Assembly: GCF_900111165.1 (NCBI RefSeq)
Contig: NZ_FOGH01000010.1
Coordinates: 19,348 to 83,347 of the forward strand
Source: Nitrosomonas sp. Nm51
GTDB taxonomy: Bacteria > Pseudomonadota > Gammaproteobacteria > Burkholderiales > Nitrosomonadaceae
Length of the DNA stretch: 64,000 bases
Reading direction: 5' to 3'
Below the pieces are notes generated by a model. It did no database searches, was not told the DNA's origin, and saw only the letters and a program-made list of their open reading frames with translations. The number at the start of each line of letters is the position of its first letter. Position 1 is the first letter of the stretch. The position numbers and the translations under genes are program-made. Positions 35,679 to 44,627 of the stretch are shown here, in pieces.

Positions 35679-38600
35679 ATGGAGCATGATTTGCCGGATC
35701 AATTAGCAAACCGCCTCGCACGGTTGCCTCAGCCCATCTATCCGGAGAATCTTCCCGTTGTTGCCAAGCGCGAAGCCATCAAACAGGCGATTGCTGAAAA
35801 TCAGGTTGTCATTGTCTGCGGCGAAACAGGATCGGGTAAAACCACGCAGTTGCCCAAAATCTGTCTGGAGCTTGAACGTGGTGTCGGAGGTATAATCGGC
35901 CACACGCAACCGCGGCGCATTGCGGCACGGTCTGTGGCCGCGCGTATTGCCACAGAACTGGATTCACCGCTGGGAAAGGCTGTCGGCTATAAAGTCCGGT
36001 TCTCGGACAAGATCGGCGCTGACAGTTATATCAAACTCATGACTGACGGTATTCTGCTTGCGGAAACGCAAAGCGATCCGAAGCTGCTGGCATACGATAC
36101 CCTCATCATCGATGAAGCGCATGAACGCAGTCTGAATATCGATTTTCTGCTGGGTTATATCACGCGTTTATTGCCTTCACGGTCTGATCTCAAACTGATT
36201 GTGACATCCGCCACCATCGATGCTGAACGGTTTTCCAGGCACTTTGACCATGCGCCGGTGATTGAAGTATCCGGGCGCGCCTATCCGGTTGACATCCGCT
36301 ATCGGCCGATCATGCCTGATGATGAAGATATCGATATGCAGCAAAAGATACTCAGCGCTGTCGATGAAATCATGCAATCAAGCTCATCGGGCGACATTCT
36401 GGTTTTTTTGCCGGGCGAACGCGAAATCCGTGAAACAGCCGAATTGCTGCGCAAACATCATTTCGACCGCAAGCCGTCCGGCGTTCCTAACGTGGAAATT
36501 TTGCCGTTGTTTGCGCGTCTGTCATACAGCGAACAGGAGCGCGTATTCAGGCTCGGCCAGGTGCGGCGCATTGTTCTGGCAACCAATGTGGCCGAGACAT
36601 CGTTGACCGTGCCCGGCATCCGTTATGTAGTCGACACCGGCTGGGCGCGCATTAACCGCTACAGTTACCGTAACAAAGTTGAGCAGTTACAGACGGAAAA
36701 GATTTCACGCGCTTCAGCCGATCAGCGCGCGGGGCGTTGCGGACGTATAGCAAGCGGTATCTGTTACCGGCTGTATTCGGAAGATGACTATCAGGCCAGG
36801 CCGGAATTCACCGAGCCGGAAATCCTGCGCTCGTCACTGGCGTCGGTAATTTTACGCATGAAGTCGCTCAAGATCGGTGACGTGGAGAATTTTCCATTTC
36901 TGGAAGCGCCGTCTGCGCGCATGATAGCGGATGGTTATCAGTTACTGGCAGAAGTCGGTGGCGTTGACGAAAACAAACGTTTGACCCGGCTGGGCTGGCA
37001 ACTCGCAAAATTCCCGATCGATCCCCGCATCGCACGCATGGTACTTGCGGCCAAACACGAAAACTGTCTGCATGAAGTGCTTATCATCGCATCAGCGCTC
37101 AGTCTGCAGGACCCGCGCGATCGTCCGTTCGAACACCAGGACGCAGCCGATCAGGCGCACCGCCGGTTTCTTGACGAGCGCTCCGATTTTATGAGTTATC
37201 TGAAGCTGTGGGAATTTTTCGACAAGCTGCTCAAACACAAGAAATCCAACCGCAAACTTGTTGCGCAGTGCCAGGCCCATTTTCTGTCCTGCCGCCGTCT
37301 GCGCGAATGGCGGGAAATCCATAACCAGCTTAACGTTCTGGTGAAAGAATTCGGTTTCAGGCCGAACGAAATACCGGCGACTTACGATGAAATACACCGC
37401 GCCCTGCTCGCGGGATTGCTTGGCAATATCGGTTTCAAAACTGAAAAGGAAGGTGAATATCTTGGTGCGCGCGGCATCAGGTTTTCAATCTTTCCCGGTT
37501 CCGCGCTGAAAAAAGGCAAGGCCAAGGCAAAATGGGTGGTTTGCGCCGAACTGGTTGAAACCAGCAGACTGTACGGACGTTGCGCTGCGCGCATCGATCC
37601 GGGATGGATCGAAAAAATAGCAGGCAATCTCTGCAGGCACGATTATTTCGACCCGCACTGGCAAAAAAAACGTGCCGAAGTGATCGCCTATGAACGCGTT
37701 ACCCTGTACGGGCTTCCAGTCGTAACCAAAAGGCCGGTGCATTATGGCCGGATCAATCCTGAGGAATCACGCGGGCTGTTTATTCGCGGCGCGCTGATTG
37801 CCGGCGAATATCACACCAGGGCGCCGTTTTTTGCGCATAACCGGCGGCTTGTCAAAGAGATTGAGGAGCTGGAACATAAAACGCGCCGGCAGGATGTGCT
37901 GGTGGACGATGAAACAATTTTTGCGTTTTACGATACACGCATACCGCAGCGCATTTATAACGGCGCCGGTTTTGAGCACTGGCGCAAGCAGGCCGAGCGG
38001 GAAAATTCTACACTGCTGTATCTGGACCGCGAGCTGCTGACCCGTCATTCGGGTGATGCGGTCGAAGTGCAATTCCCGGAACGGCTTGCATTATCCGGCG
38101 GCATCGGCCTTGCGCTCAGCTACCGCTTTGACCCGGGACACGTGCTCGACGGCGTCACCGCCCCCATTCCTCTGCCGGTGCTCAACCGGCTCGATGCCGA
38201 GCAATTTGATTATCTGGTGCCCGGACTGATCCGCGAAAAAGTTACCTGGTACCTGAAAGCGCTGCCCAAGCAGATACGCCGCCTGCTGGTGCCGATCCCC
38301 GAATCAGTAACGGAATTTCTGCAATGGCAGTCTGTATCCGCGCAGGGTGCGTCGCTCCGCGACGCGCTGACAAAGTTTATCCTGCGTAAAACGACACTGA
38401 CCATTCCCGTCGATACCTGGGAAGATAAAGCCATGCCATCGCACTTGCTGATGAATTTCAAAATCATCGATGAAGCCGGAGAAGAACTTGCCATGGGTCG
38501 TGACCTGGAAGCATTACAGGAACAATTCAGCGGCGCTGCGCAATCCACGTTTCGCCAGTTGAGTCTTGATGATGAAAAAACCGATATCGAGCGTGACGAT

Positions 38601-39452
38601 ATCAAATGCTGGGATTTCGATGGCCTGCCCGAGGAAATCACATTCACACGTAACGGGCGCAAACTGACTGGTTATCCGGCGCTGGTCGACGAAAAGGACC
38701 ATGCGGCGATCCGCCTGTTCGACACCCGCGCTGCAGCCGATCAGGCCATGCGCAAAGGCATCTGCTGCCTGATGCGGCTGGCATTCCGGGAACGCATGAA
38801 ACAGCTCGACAAAAGCATGCCCGGCTTTCGCCAGGCCGCGCTGCAATTGACTACCTGCATCAATCCGGGCGAATTGAAACAGGATCTGCTCGACACAATT
38901 ACCGACCGGGCTTTTGCCGGTGAGGAACCGCTGCCTAGAACGCAGCAGGCGTTTAATGAGCAAATCCCCATAGCTAAAAAGCGCTTGCCGCGGGTCATCG
39001 AAAATTATACCCGGGTGTTAAGTGAGATCGCCGAAGCCTATCATGCGTTGATGCAATGCCGGTCATCGATAAAACGGATCAGCCCCCGAATCAAAACCGA
39101 GCTCGACGAACAGCTCAACCACCTGATGTATCCTGGATTTATCGGCGGAACGCCATGGGAACGGCTGAAACATTTTCCGCGCTATCTTAAAGCCATGTGC
39201 GTACGCCTGGAAAAATCGTCCGGCAACCTGCCGCGCGACGAACAGCATGCGGCGGAAATCAAGGCGCTCTGGTCGCGTTATGAACAGTACCGTGAAAAAC
39301 ACCAGCGATTAAATATCGACGATCCGAACCTGACCGAATTCCGCTGGCAACTTGAGGAACTGCGCGTGTCGCTGTTCGCGCAGGAACTGAAAACGCCGAA
39401 GCCGGTCTCGGTGAAACGGCTGGAGAGGTTGTGGGAGAAAGTCAGAAAATAG
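35679..39452 (+). CDS. hrpA: ATP-dependent RNA helicase HrpA
   Basis: 1257 residues, DEAH-box family. Motif I GETGSGKTTQLP (about 46-57), Ia TQPRRIAARSVA, II DEAHERSLNIDFLLG (about 147-161), III SATIDAERFS, V/VI NVAETSLTVPGIRYVVDTG and DQRAGRCGR. After the helicase core come winged-helix, ratchet and OB domains, and the long C-terminal HrpA-specific region (DUF3418) to the end. HrpA resolves stalled, collided ribosomes. Followed two bases after its stop by a palindromic repeat. Confidence 0.95.
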   Translation: MEHDLPDQLANRLARLPQPIYPENLPVVAKREAIKQAIAENQVVIVCGETGSGKTTQLPKICLELERGVGGIIGHTQPRRIAARSVAARIATELDSPLGKAVGYKVRFSDKIGADSYIKLMTDGILLAETQSDPKLLAYDTLIIDEAHERSLNIDFLLGYITRLLPSRSDLKLIVTSATIDAERFSRHFDHAPVIEVSGRAYPVDIRYRPIMPDDEDIDMQQKILSAVDEIMQSSSSGDILVFLPGEREIRETAELLRKHHFDRKPSGVPNVEILPLFARLSYSEQERVFRLGQVRRIVLATNVAETSLTVPGIRYVVDTGWARINRYSYRNKVEQLQTEKISRASADQRAGRCGRIASGICYRLYSEDDYQARPEFTEPEILRSSLASVILRMKSLKIGDVENFPFLEAPSARMIADGYQLLAEVGGVDENKRLTRLGWQLAKFPIDPRIARMVLAAKHENCLHEVLIIASALSLQDPRDRPFEHQDAADQAHRRFLDERSDFMSYLKLWEFFDKLLKHKKSNRKLVAQCQAHFLSCRRLREWREIHNQLNVLVKEFGFRPNEIPATYDEIHRALLAGLLGNIGFKTEKEGEYLGARGIRFSIFPGSALKKGKAKAKWVVCAELVETSRLYGRCAARIDPGWIEKIAGNLCRHDYFDPHWQKKRAEVIAYERVTLYGLPVVTKRPVHYGRINPEESRGLFIRGALIAGEYHTRAPFFAHNRRLVKEIEELEHKTRRQDVLVDDETIFAFYDTRIPQRIYNGAGFEHWRKQAERENSTLLYLDRELLTRHSGDAVEVQFPERLALSGGIGLALSYRFDPGHVLDGVTAPIPLPVLNRLDAEQFDYLVPGLIREKVTWYLKALPKQIRRLLVPIPESVTEFLQWQSVSAQGASLRDALTKFILRKTTLTIPVDTWEDKAMPSHLLMNFKIIDEAGEELAMGRDLEALQEQFSGAAQSTFRQLSLDDEKTDIERDDIKCWDFDGLPEEITFTRNGRKLTGYPALVDEKDHAAIRLFDTRAAADQAMRKGICCLMRLAFRERMKQLDKSMPGFRQAALQLTTCINPGELKQDLLDTITDRAFAGEEPLPRTQQAFNEQIPIAKKRLPRVIENYTRVLSEIAEAYHALMQCRSSIKRISPRIKTELDEQLNHLMYPGFIGGTPWERLKHFPRYLKAMCVRLEKSSGNLPRDEQHAAEIKALWSRYEQYREKHQRLNIDDPNLTEFRWQLEELRVSLFAQELKTPKPVSVKRLERLWEKVRK

Positions 39453-39455
39453 CTA

Positions 39456-39502
39456 AGGAGCCGCGAATAAATAAGTGTTACAGTTATTTATTCGCGGCTC
39501 CT
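39456..39502. repeat. 47-bp palindromic repeat (MITE/REP-like), perfect-arm copy
   Basis: Arms AGGAGCCGCGAATAAAT and its exact complement (17 bp each) flank a TGTTACA-centred core. It sits right behind the hrpA stop and could also act as a bidirectional transcription stop. Other copies are at 3573-3605, 55802-55848 and 58431-58477. Confidence 0.85.
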
Positions 39503-39537
39503 AGATATCGGTTTAATTCCGCTTGTAACAACGCATC

Positions 39538-39692
39538 TCACAAATCCGCATACCGGCTGATTTCCTGTGCAAACTGCCGGAAATCATGAACAGATTGTCC
39601 GCAAACCGCATAAACAATCTCCCAGTTGATCGCCGTATATTGATGCATCGCCGCAGGGACTCCAGTTTTTCGATGATTACGGTTTTATCCAT
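39538..39692 (-). pseudogene. hepT: HepT (HEPN) toxin gene with central deletion
   Basis: From ATG 39692 the frame reads MDKTVIIEKLESLRRC, a typical HepT N terminus. In another frame the same stretch then reads HQYTAINWEIVYAVCGQSV and HDFRQFAQEISRYADL to a stop at 39538, which is a typical HepT C terminus. Roughly 80 residues between them, including the R-x4-H ribonuclease motif, are missing. The start overlaps the 3' end of mntA by 16 bases, as in intact mntA-hepT operons. The toxin must be inactive. Confidence 0.8.
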
Positions 39693-40096
39693 CGCCCGCG
39701 CCGTTCCTTGAGTATTCTTTGCTGCAGCGGGACGAAATCGGCAACATTCAACAAATGACGGGTTAATAGCTGCGCATAAGTCGCATCGTCACCGATGAGC
39801 CGCTGTCCTTTAAAAACCTCGCCCAGTATCGGCTCGGGTGCTTCATAAACGTCAACAATATCCACGGGATAACCCAATCGAGTACTGATTGTTTCAACCA
39901 ATTGCATTTTAAAATCGCTGTTTAGTGGCGCGCCGGCCAGTATTGCCAGATCGATATCGCTTGCGAAGTGCGTTTGCCGTTTTAAATCCGCCTGGGAACC
40001 GAACAATATCGCCAGCCTGATATCGGGGTACTGCGACAGCAGTTCAATCAACTGCGCCGCCGGTTGCGATGTTGACTGGACTGATGATTTGCTCAT
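39677..40096 (-). CDS. mntA: MntA-type nucleotidyltransferase antitoxin
   Basis: About 139 residues from ATG 40096. Minimal nucleotidyltransferase domain with the GSx10DxD signature (LAILFGSQADLKR, then ASDIDLAIL). MntA antitoxins AMPylate the HEPN toxin HepT; here the toxin gene downstream is deleted. The antitoxin frame is intact, so it is an orphan or a relic. Confidence 0.85.
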   Translation of the reverse strand: MSKSSVQSTSQPAAQLIELLSQYPDIRLAILFGSQADLKRQTHFASDIDLAILAGAPLNSDFKMQLVETISTRLGYPVDIVDVYEAPEPILGEVFKGQRLIGDDATYAQLLTRHLLNVADFVPLQQRILKERRGRWIKP

Positions 40097-40219
40097 GCAG
40101 CGTTTCAATGGCCGATGGTAATTTGTCTGACATGATAGCATTGATCGGCTGCATGTTGGCCCTGCGCATCAGTGATTTCCACTCGAACTTTAACCAGAAA
40201 GCGACCGCATCAATTTGAA

Positions 40220-41130
40220 CTATCCTGTTGCCGGGTTAATAAAAGGATTGGCTCTTAACCGCTCGACGGACAGGTCAATGAAGGAGCGAATTTTTGCGGT
40301 GGTGCGGCGGCCTTCGAGGTGAACAATATGAATCGGGAGCGGGTCTGTTTCGTACGCGTCGAGGACTTTCTGCAGCCGCCCTTCCTGGATATCCTCCCCA
40401 ACCTGATAGGACATCAGGCGCGTGACGCCGCATCCCAGGATAGCGGCATTCAGCGCGGCGTCGTTATGGTTGCAGTCAAGGTGCGGCGCGACCCTGACGG
40501 TTTCTTTTGTGCCGGAAGCCACGAACCTCCACGACGTAGACGGCTCAACTGTGGAGGCCATAATGATTTTGTGGCGGGTTAAATCGGCGGGATGCTTCGG
40601 TATGCCGTATTTTGCAAAATAGCCGGGAGACCCGCAGACGACACGGCTGACATCCCCTACATGCGTCGCGTAGAGGCTGGAGTCTTGCAGATGGCCAATA
40701 CGGATCGCGATCTCCAGACCTTCTTCCAGCAAATTGCAGATGCGGTCGTAAAATACGGTTTTCACCGAAACATCCGGGTACAGTTCCAGATACTCGGCGA
40801 CAATGGGAATGATATATTTCTGACCGAACAATACCGGCGCGGTAATGGATAAGGTTCCCTTGGGGTTTAGATAACTCCCGGACGCCGCCGCTTGCGCAAG
40901 TTCGAGATCTTCGAGGAGTTGCTTCATATCGGTTAAAAACCGTTCGCCGGAATCGGTCAGGCGTACATGCCGCGTTGATCTGTTGAACAGTTTTACGCCC
41001 AGGGATGCTTCCACCGGGCAATGGCGCGTGTCACCGCAGGCGCTGACATATCGAGATTCCGACTTGCCGCCACGAAACTCCGGTTGACCGCCGCCTCGAC
41101 AAACACACGTATTGTTTCCAGCTTATCCAT
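40220..41130 (-). pseudogene. LysR-family transcriptional regulator, frameshifted
   Basis: The N-terminal helix-turn-helix reads from ATG 41130: MDKLETIRVFVEAAVNRSF, then SAPAVTRAIAR, where the frame is lost. The rest (EASLGVKLFNRSTRHVRLTDSGERFL onward, 264 residues with the effector domain) is in the next frame, 40220-41014. One missing base at about 41014-41018 (CGGTGGAA where CGGTTGGAA is expected for ARLEAS) explains it. Either a real pseudogene or a sequencing error. Divergent from the AhpD-like gene, which it presumably regulated. Confidence 0.85.
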
Positions 41131-41262
41131 TGAATGCTCGCCCTTATTATGAGACCATTATTGCGTATCTTGAAATAGTTAATTGTTATTTTAACTAATT
41201 ATTTCAGTATTGAATAACTGTATAGTCATTACTCCATTCACTCATTGACAAGGAGAACAGTT

Positions 41263-41811
41263 ATGTCACGCATACATACACCCGCATCGATCAACGACGC
41301 GCCGCAAGCATCCAAAGACGCACTTGAGGCAGTGAACAAGCAGCTGGGAAGTGTTCCCAATCTGTTCCGTATCGTTGCCAACAGTCCCCAGACCCTTGAA
41401 GGCTATCTTGGCCTGAATGGCGCGCTTGGAAAAGGCGCGCTTTCTGCGCAAACTCGCGAGCGCATTGCGCTTGCTGTTGCCCAGATCAATGGTTGTAATT
41501 ATTGTTTAGCCGCCCACAGTTACCTTGGCGCCAATCTCGCCAGACTGAACAGGGCAGAGATCGAGGCAGCCCGCCGGGGCACGTCCAGCAATGCAAAAGC
41601 TGCCGCCGCGGTAGAATTCGCCGTCAAGATCGCCGGAAACCGCGGCGCTGTTTCTGACGGCGACTTGCAGGCAGTCCGTGATGCAGGCTACAGCGATGCT
41701 GAAATCGTCGAAATCATCGGTAATGTCGCACTCAATACCCTGACCAACTATATCAACGAAGTTCTGGGTACTGAAATCGATTTTCCAGTCGTTGAAACAC
41801 GCGCGGCCTAA
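41263..41811 (+). CDS. Carboxymuconolactone decarboxylase/AhpD-family protein
   Basis: 182 residues from ATG 41263 with a strong AAGGAG ribosome-binding site. Family signature CxxC-x-x-x-H in QINGCNYCLAAHSYLGA (about 79-95), the redox pair used by AhpD-like hydroperoxidases. Two CMD-like halves. Substrate unknown; regulation by the divergent LysR gene is likely given the layout, although that gene is frameshifted. Confidence 0.85.
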   Translation: MSRIHTPASINDAPQASKDALEAVNKQLGSVPNLFRIVANSPQTLEGYLGLNGALGKGALSAQTRERIALAVAQINGCNYCLAAHSYLGANLARLNRAEIEAARRGTSSNAKAAAAVEFAVKIAGNRGAVSDGDLQAVRDAGYSDAEIVEIIGNVALNTLTNYINEVLGTEIDFPVVETRAA

Positions 41812-41853
41812 ACCAATGCATGGGTGGCGATGATCGTCACCCATAACGCTTAA

Positions 41854-41880
41854 GTGCACATAACACATAACGACACTCCC
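41854..41880. repeat. Fragment shared with the outer arm of the 28-kb hairpin cluster
   Basis: TGCACATAACACATAACG followed by ACACTCCC resembles TGCACATAACACATGACGGCACCCTC at 28241-28266. It lies just after the AhpD-like gene and may be a degraded end of the same element. Confidence 0.5.
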
Positions 41881-41904
41881 TTGATTTTGGCCTGTCATTA
41901 TCAT

Positions 41905-41993
41905 GCCTGTTGGTTTTTATGGATTCTAACGAAAGTACAGTTTGTACCCACGGATCCACTTGCCGGTTTTTAACTTGCCCTATCTTGCATTGA
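41905..41993. repeat. Dispersed 88-bp repeat, copy 1
   Basis: Matches the reverse complement of 63718-63805 with only about eight differences over 88 bases, including an unbroken stretch from GTACCCACGGATCC through CCGGTTTTTAACTTGCCCT. The second copy lies just before an IS630-family transposase, so this may be an IS end left behind. Confidence 0.8.
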
Positions 41994-42020
41994 TCGTGAT
42001 CGTACAATATTCAGGCTGGC

Positions 42021-42395
42021 TCAATAAGGGCAATGTACATTTTCAATCATGGGGAAATGTTTTACATTGCAAGTGGCGAGAATAAGATTTTTTTGTTCTG
42101 CGGTTGCAGCGAGCAAAGTATCGACAATGCCAACGCCGTGGCTTTTGCCATATTGGCGTCTGTACAGGCCGCCTTTGACAGCCATCTCGTCATTCAGAGG
42201 AATAACAGGGAAGAGCCGCACCAGATTGTCTAAAAGTGTACGCTCTTTGCCATTCCGAACACCTGCATAAAGTTCGGCAACGGTCAGCGCGGAAAGAAAA
42301 GGTGGTTCCTCCAGGTTTTCAAGAAACTGTGCTGCTTGTTTATTGCCGCGGAAATAATCAATCAGAATACAGGTATCCAGAAGATATTGCGTCAT
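42021..42395 (-). CDS. vapC: VapC-type PIN-domain toxin
   Basis: 124 residues. PIN domain with acidic residues in YLLDTCILIDYFRGN (Asp near 7), TVAELYAGVRNG (Glu near 41) and GIVDTLLAATAEQKNLILATCN (Asp near 92), a VapC active-site set. VapC toxins are RNases that usually cut initiator tRNA or 23S rRNA. Two bases downstream of the antitoxin, in the normal order. Confidence 0.88.
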   Translation of the reverse strand: MTQYLLDTCILIDYFRGNKQAAQFLENLEEPPFLSALTVAELYAGVRNGKERTLLDNLVRLFPVIPLNDEMAVKGGLYRRQYGKSHGVGIVDTLLAATAEQKNLILATCNVKHFPMIENVHCPY

Positions 42396-42397
42396 TT

Positions 42398-42652
42398 TCA
42401 GCGATCAAATTCTTCCCGCAGGGTTTGCATGTGCTGCATTGCGTTTTTGTCATTCGCCCAGATGCCTTTTATATCACGCAGCGCATGTTTCCACTGTCCG
42501 TGTAAAACATTTTTTTCCGACAGCAACAAATCAACCGCCATGCGGATCAATTCACTCTGGCGCGTACCGGATACCAGAGCCATGGACTTGAGCGCCTGCT
42601 CCTGCTCCCTGGAAAGATAAACCTGGGTTCGAATCATCGACGTGTGTTTCAT
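42398..42652 (-). CDS. vapB: Antitoxin of the VapC toxin (ribbon-helix-helix-like)
   Basis: About 84 residues from ATG 42652. N-terminal RHH-type segment RTQVYLSREQEQALKSMALVSGTRQSELIRMAVDLLL, then a C-terminal toxin-binding tail ending TLREEFDR. ATGs at 42658 and 42637 are alternatives. The palindrome at 42651-42668 overlaps the upstream candidate starts, favouring 42652 or 42637. Confidence 0.8.
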   Translation of the reverse strand: MKHTSMIRTQVYLSREQEQALKSMALVSGTRQSELIRMAVDLLLSEKNVLHGQWKHALRDIKGIWANDKNAMQHMQTLREEFDR

Positions 42653-42668
42653 ATACATCACTGTATAT
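42651..42668. promoter_or_regulatory. Palindromic operator candidate for vapBC
   Basis: ATATACA and TGTATAT (7-bp exact arms, TCAC spacer) lie at the vapB start. This fits autoregulation by the RHH antitoxin. Confidence 0.55.
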
Positions 42669-42995
42669 GTCAGGTATATAAAAATCAAGTTCTTTTAATC
42701 AAACAGCCATTAAACGGTTGGCCGTTGCCGTGCTGACGAACAAACGCCGCGCCGTCCGCCGTATCCAGGTCCAGGAAGAAGAATGCGCAGTGTGTTATCT
42801 TCATGAAACACGTATATTGGTTGCGCCAATTCGATCGCAGCCGGCAGATGGCGTTGCATTGCATTGTTTTGAAAAAATGGGTCTACATTTGCCCAGTTTC
42901 CCGACTTAAGAGTCCGGGTTTCGCCGGTTGCGGGCCATGTGCCGTGTTAACATAACGCATAAAATCAATACAAACGCTCACAAGGACTTGCTGGC
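42669..42995. other. Intergenic region upstream of the CorA-like gene
   Basis: About 330 bp between divergent vapB and the CorA-like gene. A 63-codon ORF (42718-42909) has no recognisable features. Presumably holds the CorA-like gene promoter. Confidence 0.35.
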
Positions 42996-44627
42996 ATGGC
43001 AGAGGATATTCCGATCATTACCGGAGACCCGCTTGGAAAGGAAGGCGGTGCGTCGTTTACCTGTTTTGTGTTGCCGTTTCGATACCAGCCGACGTTAAAG
43101 TTTTCAGGCCCGGCTGCGGAGATACTGGGTAAAAACAGAGCATGCTTCAAAGAGGTCGACAAACGCACGCCGAAATGGGTCAACCGGATGCGTTATTTTA
43201 CCGGCGAGACGGCGCGGGTGTTGTACGACCATGCGAGGTGGTTCGAACTGCCCGACTGTGACTGGCGTACCTTCAATTGGGGTTCGGCAGCAAATGCCGA
43301 AAAGGTTTTTCGGTTTTACTGCGCGCAATCGTCGCGTATTGCCATCAAGTTCCATCCGCCACGCTTGATCCTGTTCGAGTGGAATGACGTCAAAAAAGCA
43401 GAACCGAAAAACACTGCTCAGGATAAACAACGAGATCAGGATTTGTTCGATATCGGTTTTTTGATTATCAAAGTCAGTTTTGAGACAAATGACAATCAAC
43501 CGAATTACCGTGATGTATTGTTTTTAAACGAGCTGTTCCGTTACTGGCGGATGCCGTTCGACAAACATGACGGGAAAATGAGACTCATGTTTGAAAACAG
43601 TTTTGGCTGGCGGTCTGAGGATTTATATCTACGGCGCTGGTCCGATTTGCTGCGCATTCCGTTTCAGATTTGCGGAGACCGGCAAATGTATTCATTGTTT
43701 CCGGATAACTGGAATGCGGGCGCCGAAGCCTGGTGGCAAAGTGAAATAGCCACACAGAACCGGGCCGCTACAAAACATCGCAACGCATCGATGGATAACG
43801 CGGGCTGGATTTGCTACGCCGATAACCGCGCGTTTGTCTGGAGTTGCGCGGTCGTTGAAAACGGCGCGAATGCGCTGAAAAAAATGGGGCATGCCGGAAA
43901 TGGAACGCCCGGGCAGCTCGGTGGGTGGATCAAGTTCCTCAATGTCGACGAGCCCCGCGAACTTGACGCGATCAATAGCGCAACACCGTTTGAAAAGAAA
44001 TGGGTAAAAAAACGGTATTACGACCGCTGGGCGCACTTCGGTACGTTATACGGATTCAATTATCATGCCGGGGTAATGTTGACCGGGCCATGCGGGGAAC
44101 CGCCCATTGTGCATCATTTTCATAATCAATACCTGGATATGACATTATTGCTGCTCTATCTGCGCATTACACTGTTCCGCTTCAGCCGGGAATTGACGCG
44201 CCTGTCGGCGGATATGCGTGATACAACGGACTATAAGAAAGCGCATAGGGCGGAATTCAAGAGCTTACGCCGGGAATTCGCCATCTTTACCAATCTGTAT
44301 CAATTCCCGTTGATTTCGAATCAGCAGCAGGCGATTGAAATGTATGCGCTGATACGCCAGCGCATGGACGTGCAGGAACTGTTCAGGGAAGTCGAGGAAG
44401 AAATCAAAAGCTCGCATGAATATTTTCAGTTTGAAGAAGAGTCGAAACTCAATAATAGTGTTCATTTTCTGACGATAATTGGAGCGATTCTTGCTTTTAT
44501 AGGCGTTATAGCAACATTTGCAAGTATTCCTCCGGATGCCTTTGAATATTTTAGAGAATACTTTGCAGAAAAAAAACAAGTGACTTGGCCGGCAATTCCT
44601 CATACGTCATCCCCCAAAAACCCTTAA
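42996..44627 (+). CDS. CorA-like membrane protein, type III CRISPR-associated (candidate SAM-AMP effector)
   Basis: 543 residues. A long soluble part is followed by a CorA-like helical C-terminal region: DMTLLLLYLRITLFRFSRELTRLS (about 384-407), a coiled stretch, NLYQFPLISNQQQAIEMYALIRQRMDVQELFREVEEEI, then a membrane helix (about 488-510, VHFLTIIGAILAFIGVIATF). The GMN selectivity motif of true CorA transporters is absent. Only one clear membrane helix is seen; two are expected. CorA-like proteins next to a DHH phosphodiesterase and Cas10 are effectors of SAM-AMP signalling in some type III CRISPR systems. Here the DHH gene is convergent and the cas operon lies 1.5 kb beyond the gene. The family call is by pattern and context. 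Confidence 0.7.
   Translation: MAEDIPIITGDPLGKEGGASFTCFVLPFRYQPTLKFSGPAAEILGKNRACFKEVDKRTPKWVNRMRYFTGETARVLYDHARWFELPDCDWRTFNWGSAANAEKVFRFYCAQSSRIAIKFHPPRLILFEWNDVKKAEPKNTAQDKQRDQDLFDIGFLIIKVSFETNDNQPNYRDVLFLNELFRYWRMPFDKHDGKMRLMFENSFGWRSEDLYLRRWSDLLRIPFQICGDRQMYSLFPDNWNAGAEAWWQSEIATQNRAATKHRNASMDNAGWICYADNRAFVWSCAVVENGANALKKMGHAGNGTPGQLGGWIKFLNVDEPRELDAINSATPFEKKWVKKRYYDRWAHFGTLYGFNYHAGVMLTGPCGEPPIVHHFHNQYLDMTLLLLYLRITLFRFSRELTRLSADMRDTTDYKKAHRAEFKSLRREFAIFTNLYQFPLISNQQQAIEMYALIRQRMDVQELFREVEEEIKSSHEYFQFEEESKLNNSVHFLTIIGAILAFIGVIATFASIPPDAFEYFREYFAEKKQVTWPAIPHTSSPKNP

Noticed and set aside
42718..42909. 63-codon ORF upstream of the CorA-like gene
   Set aside because: No family features and no ribosome-binding site; treated as intergenic.
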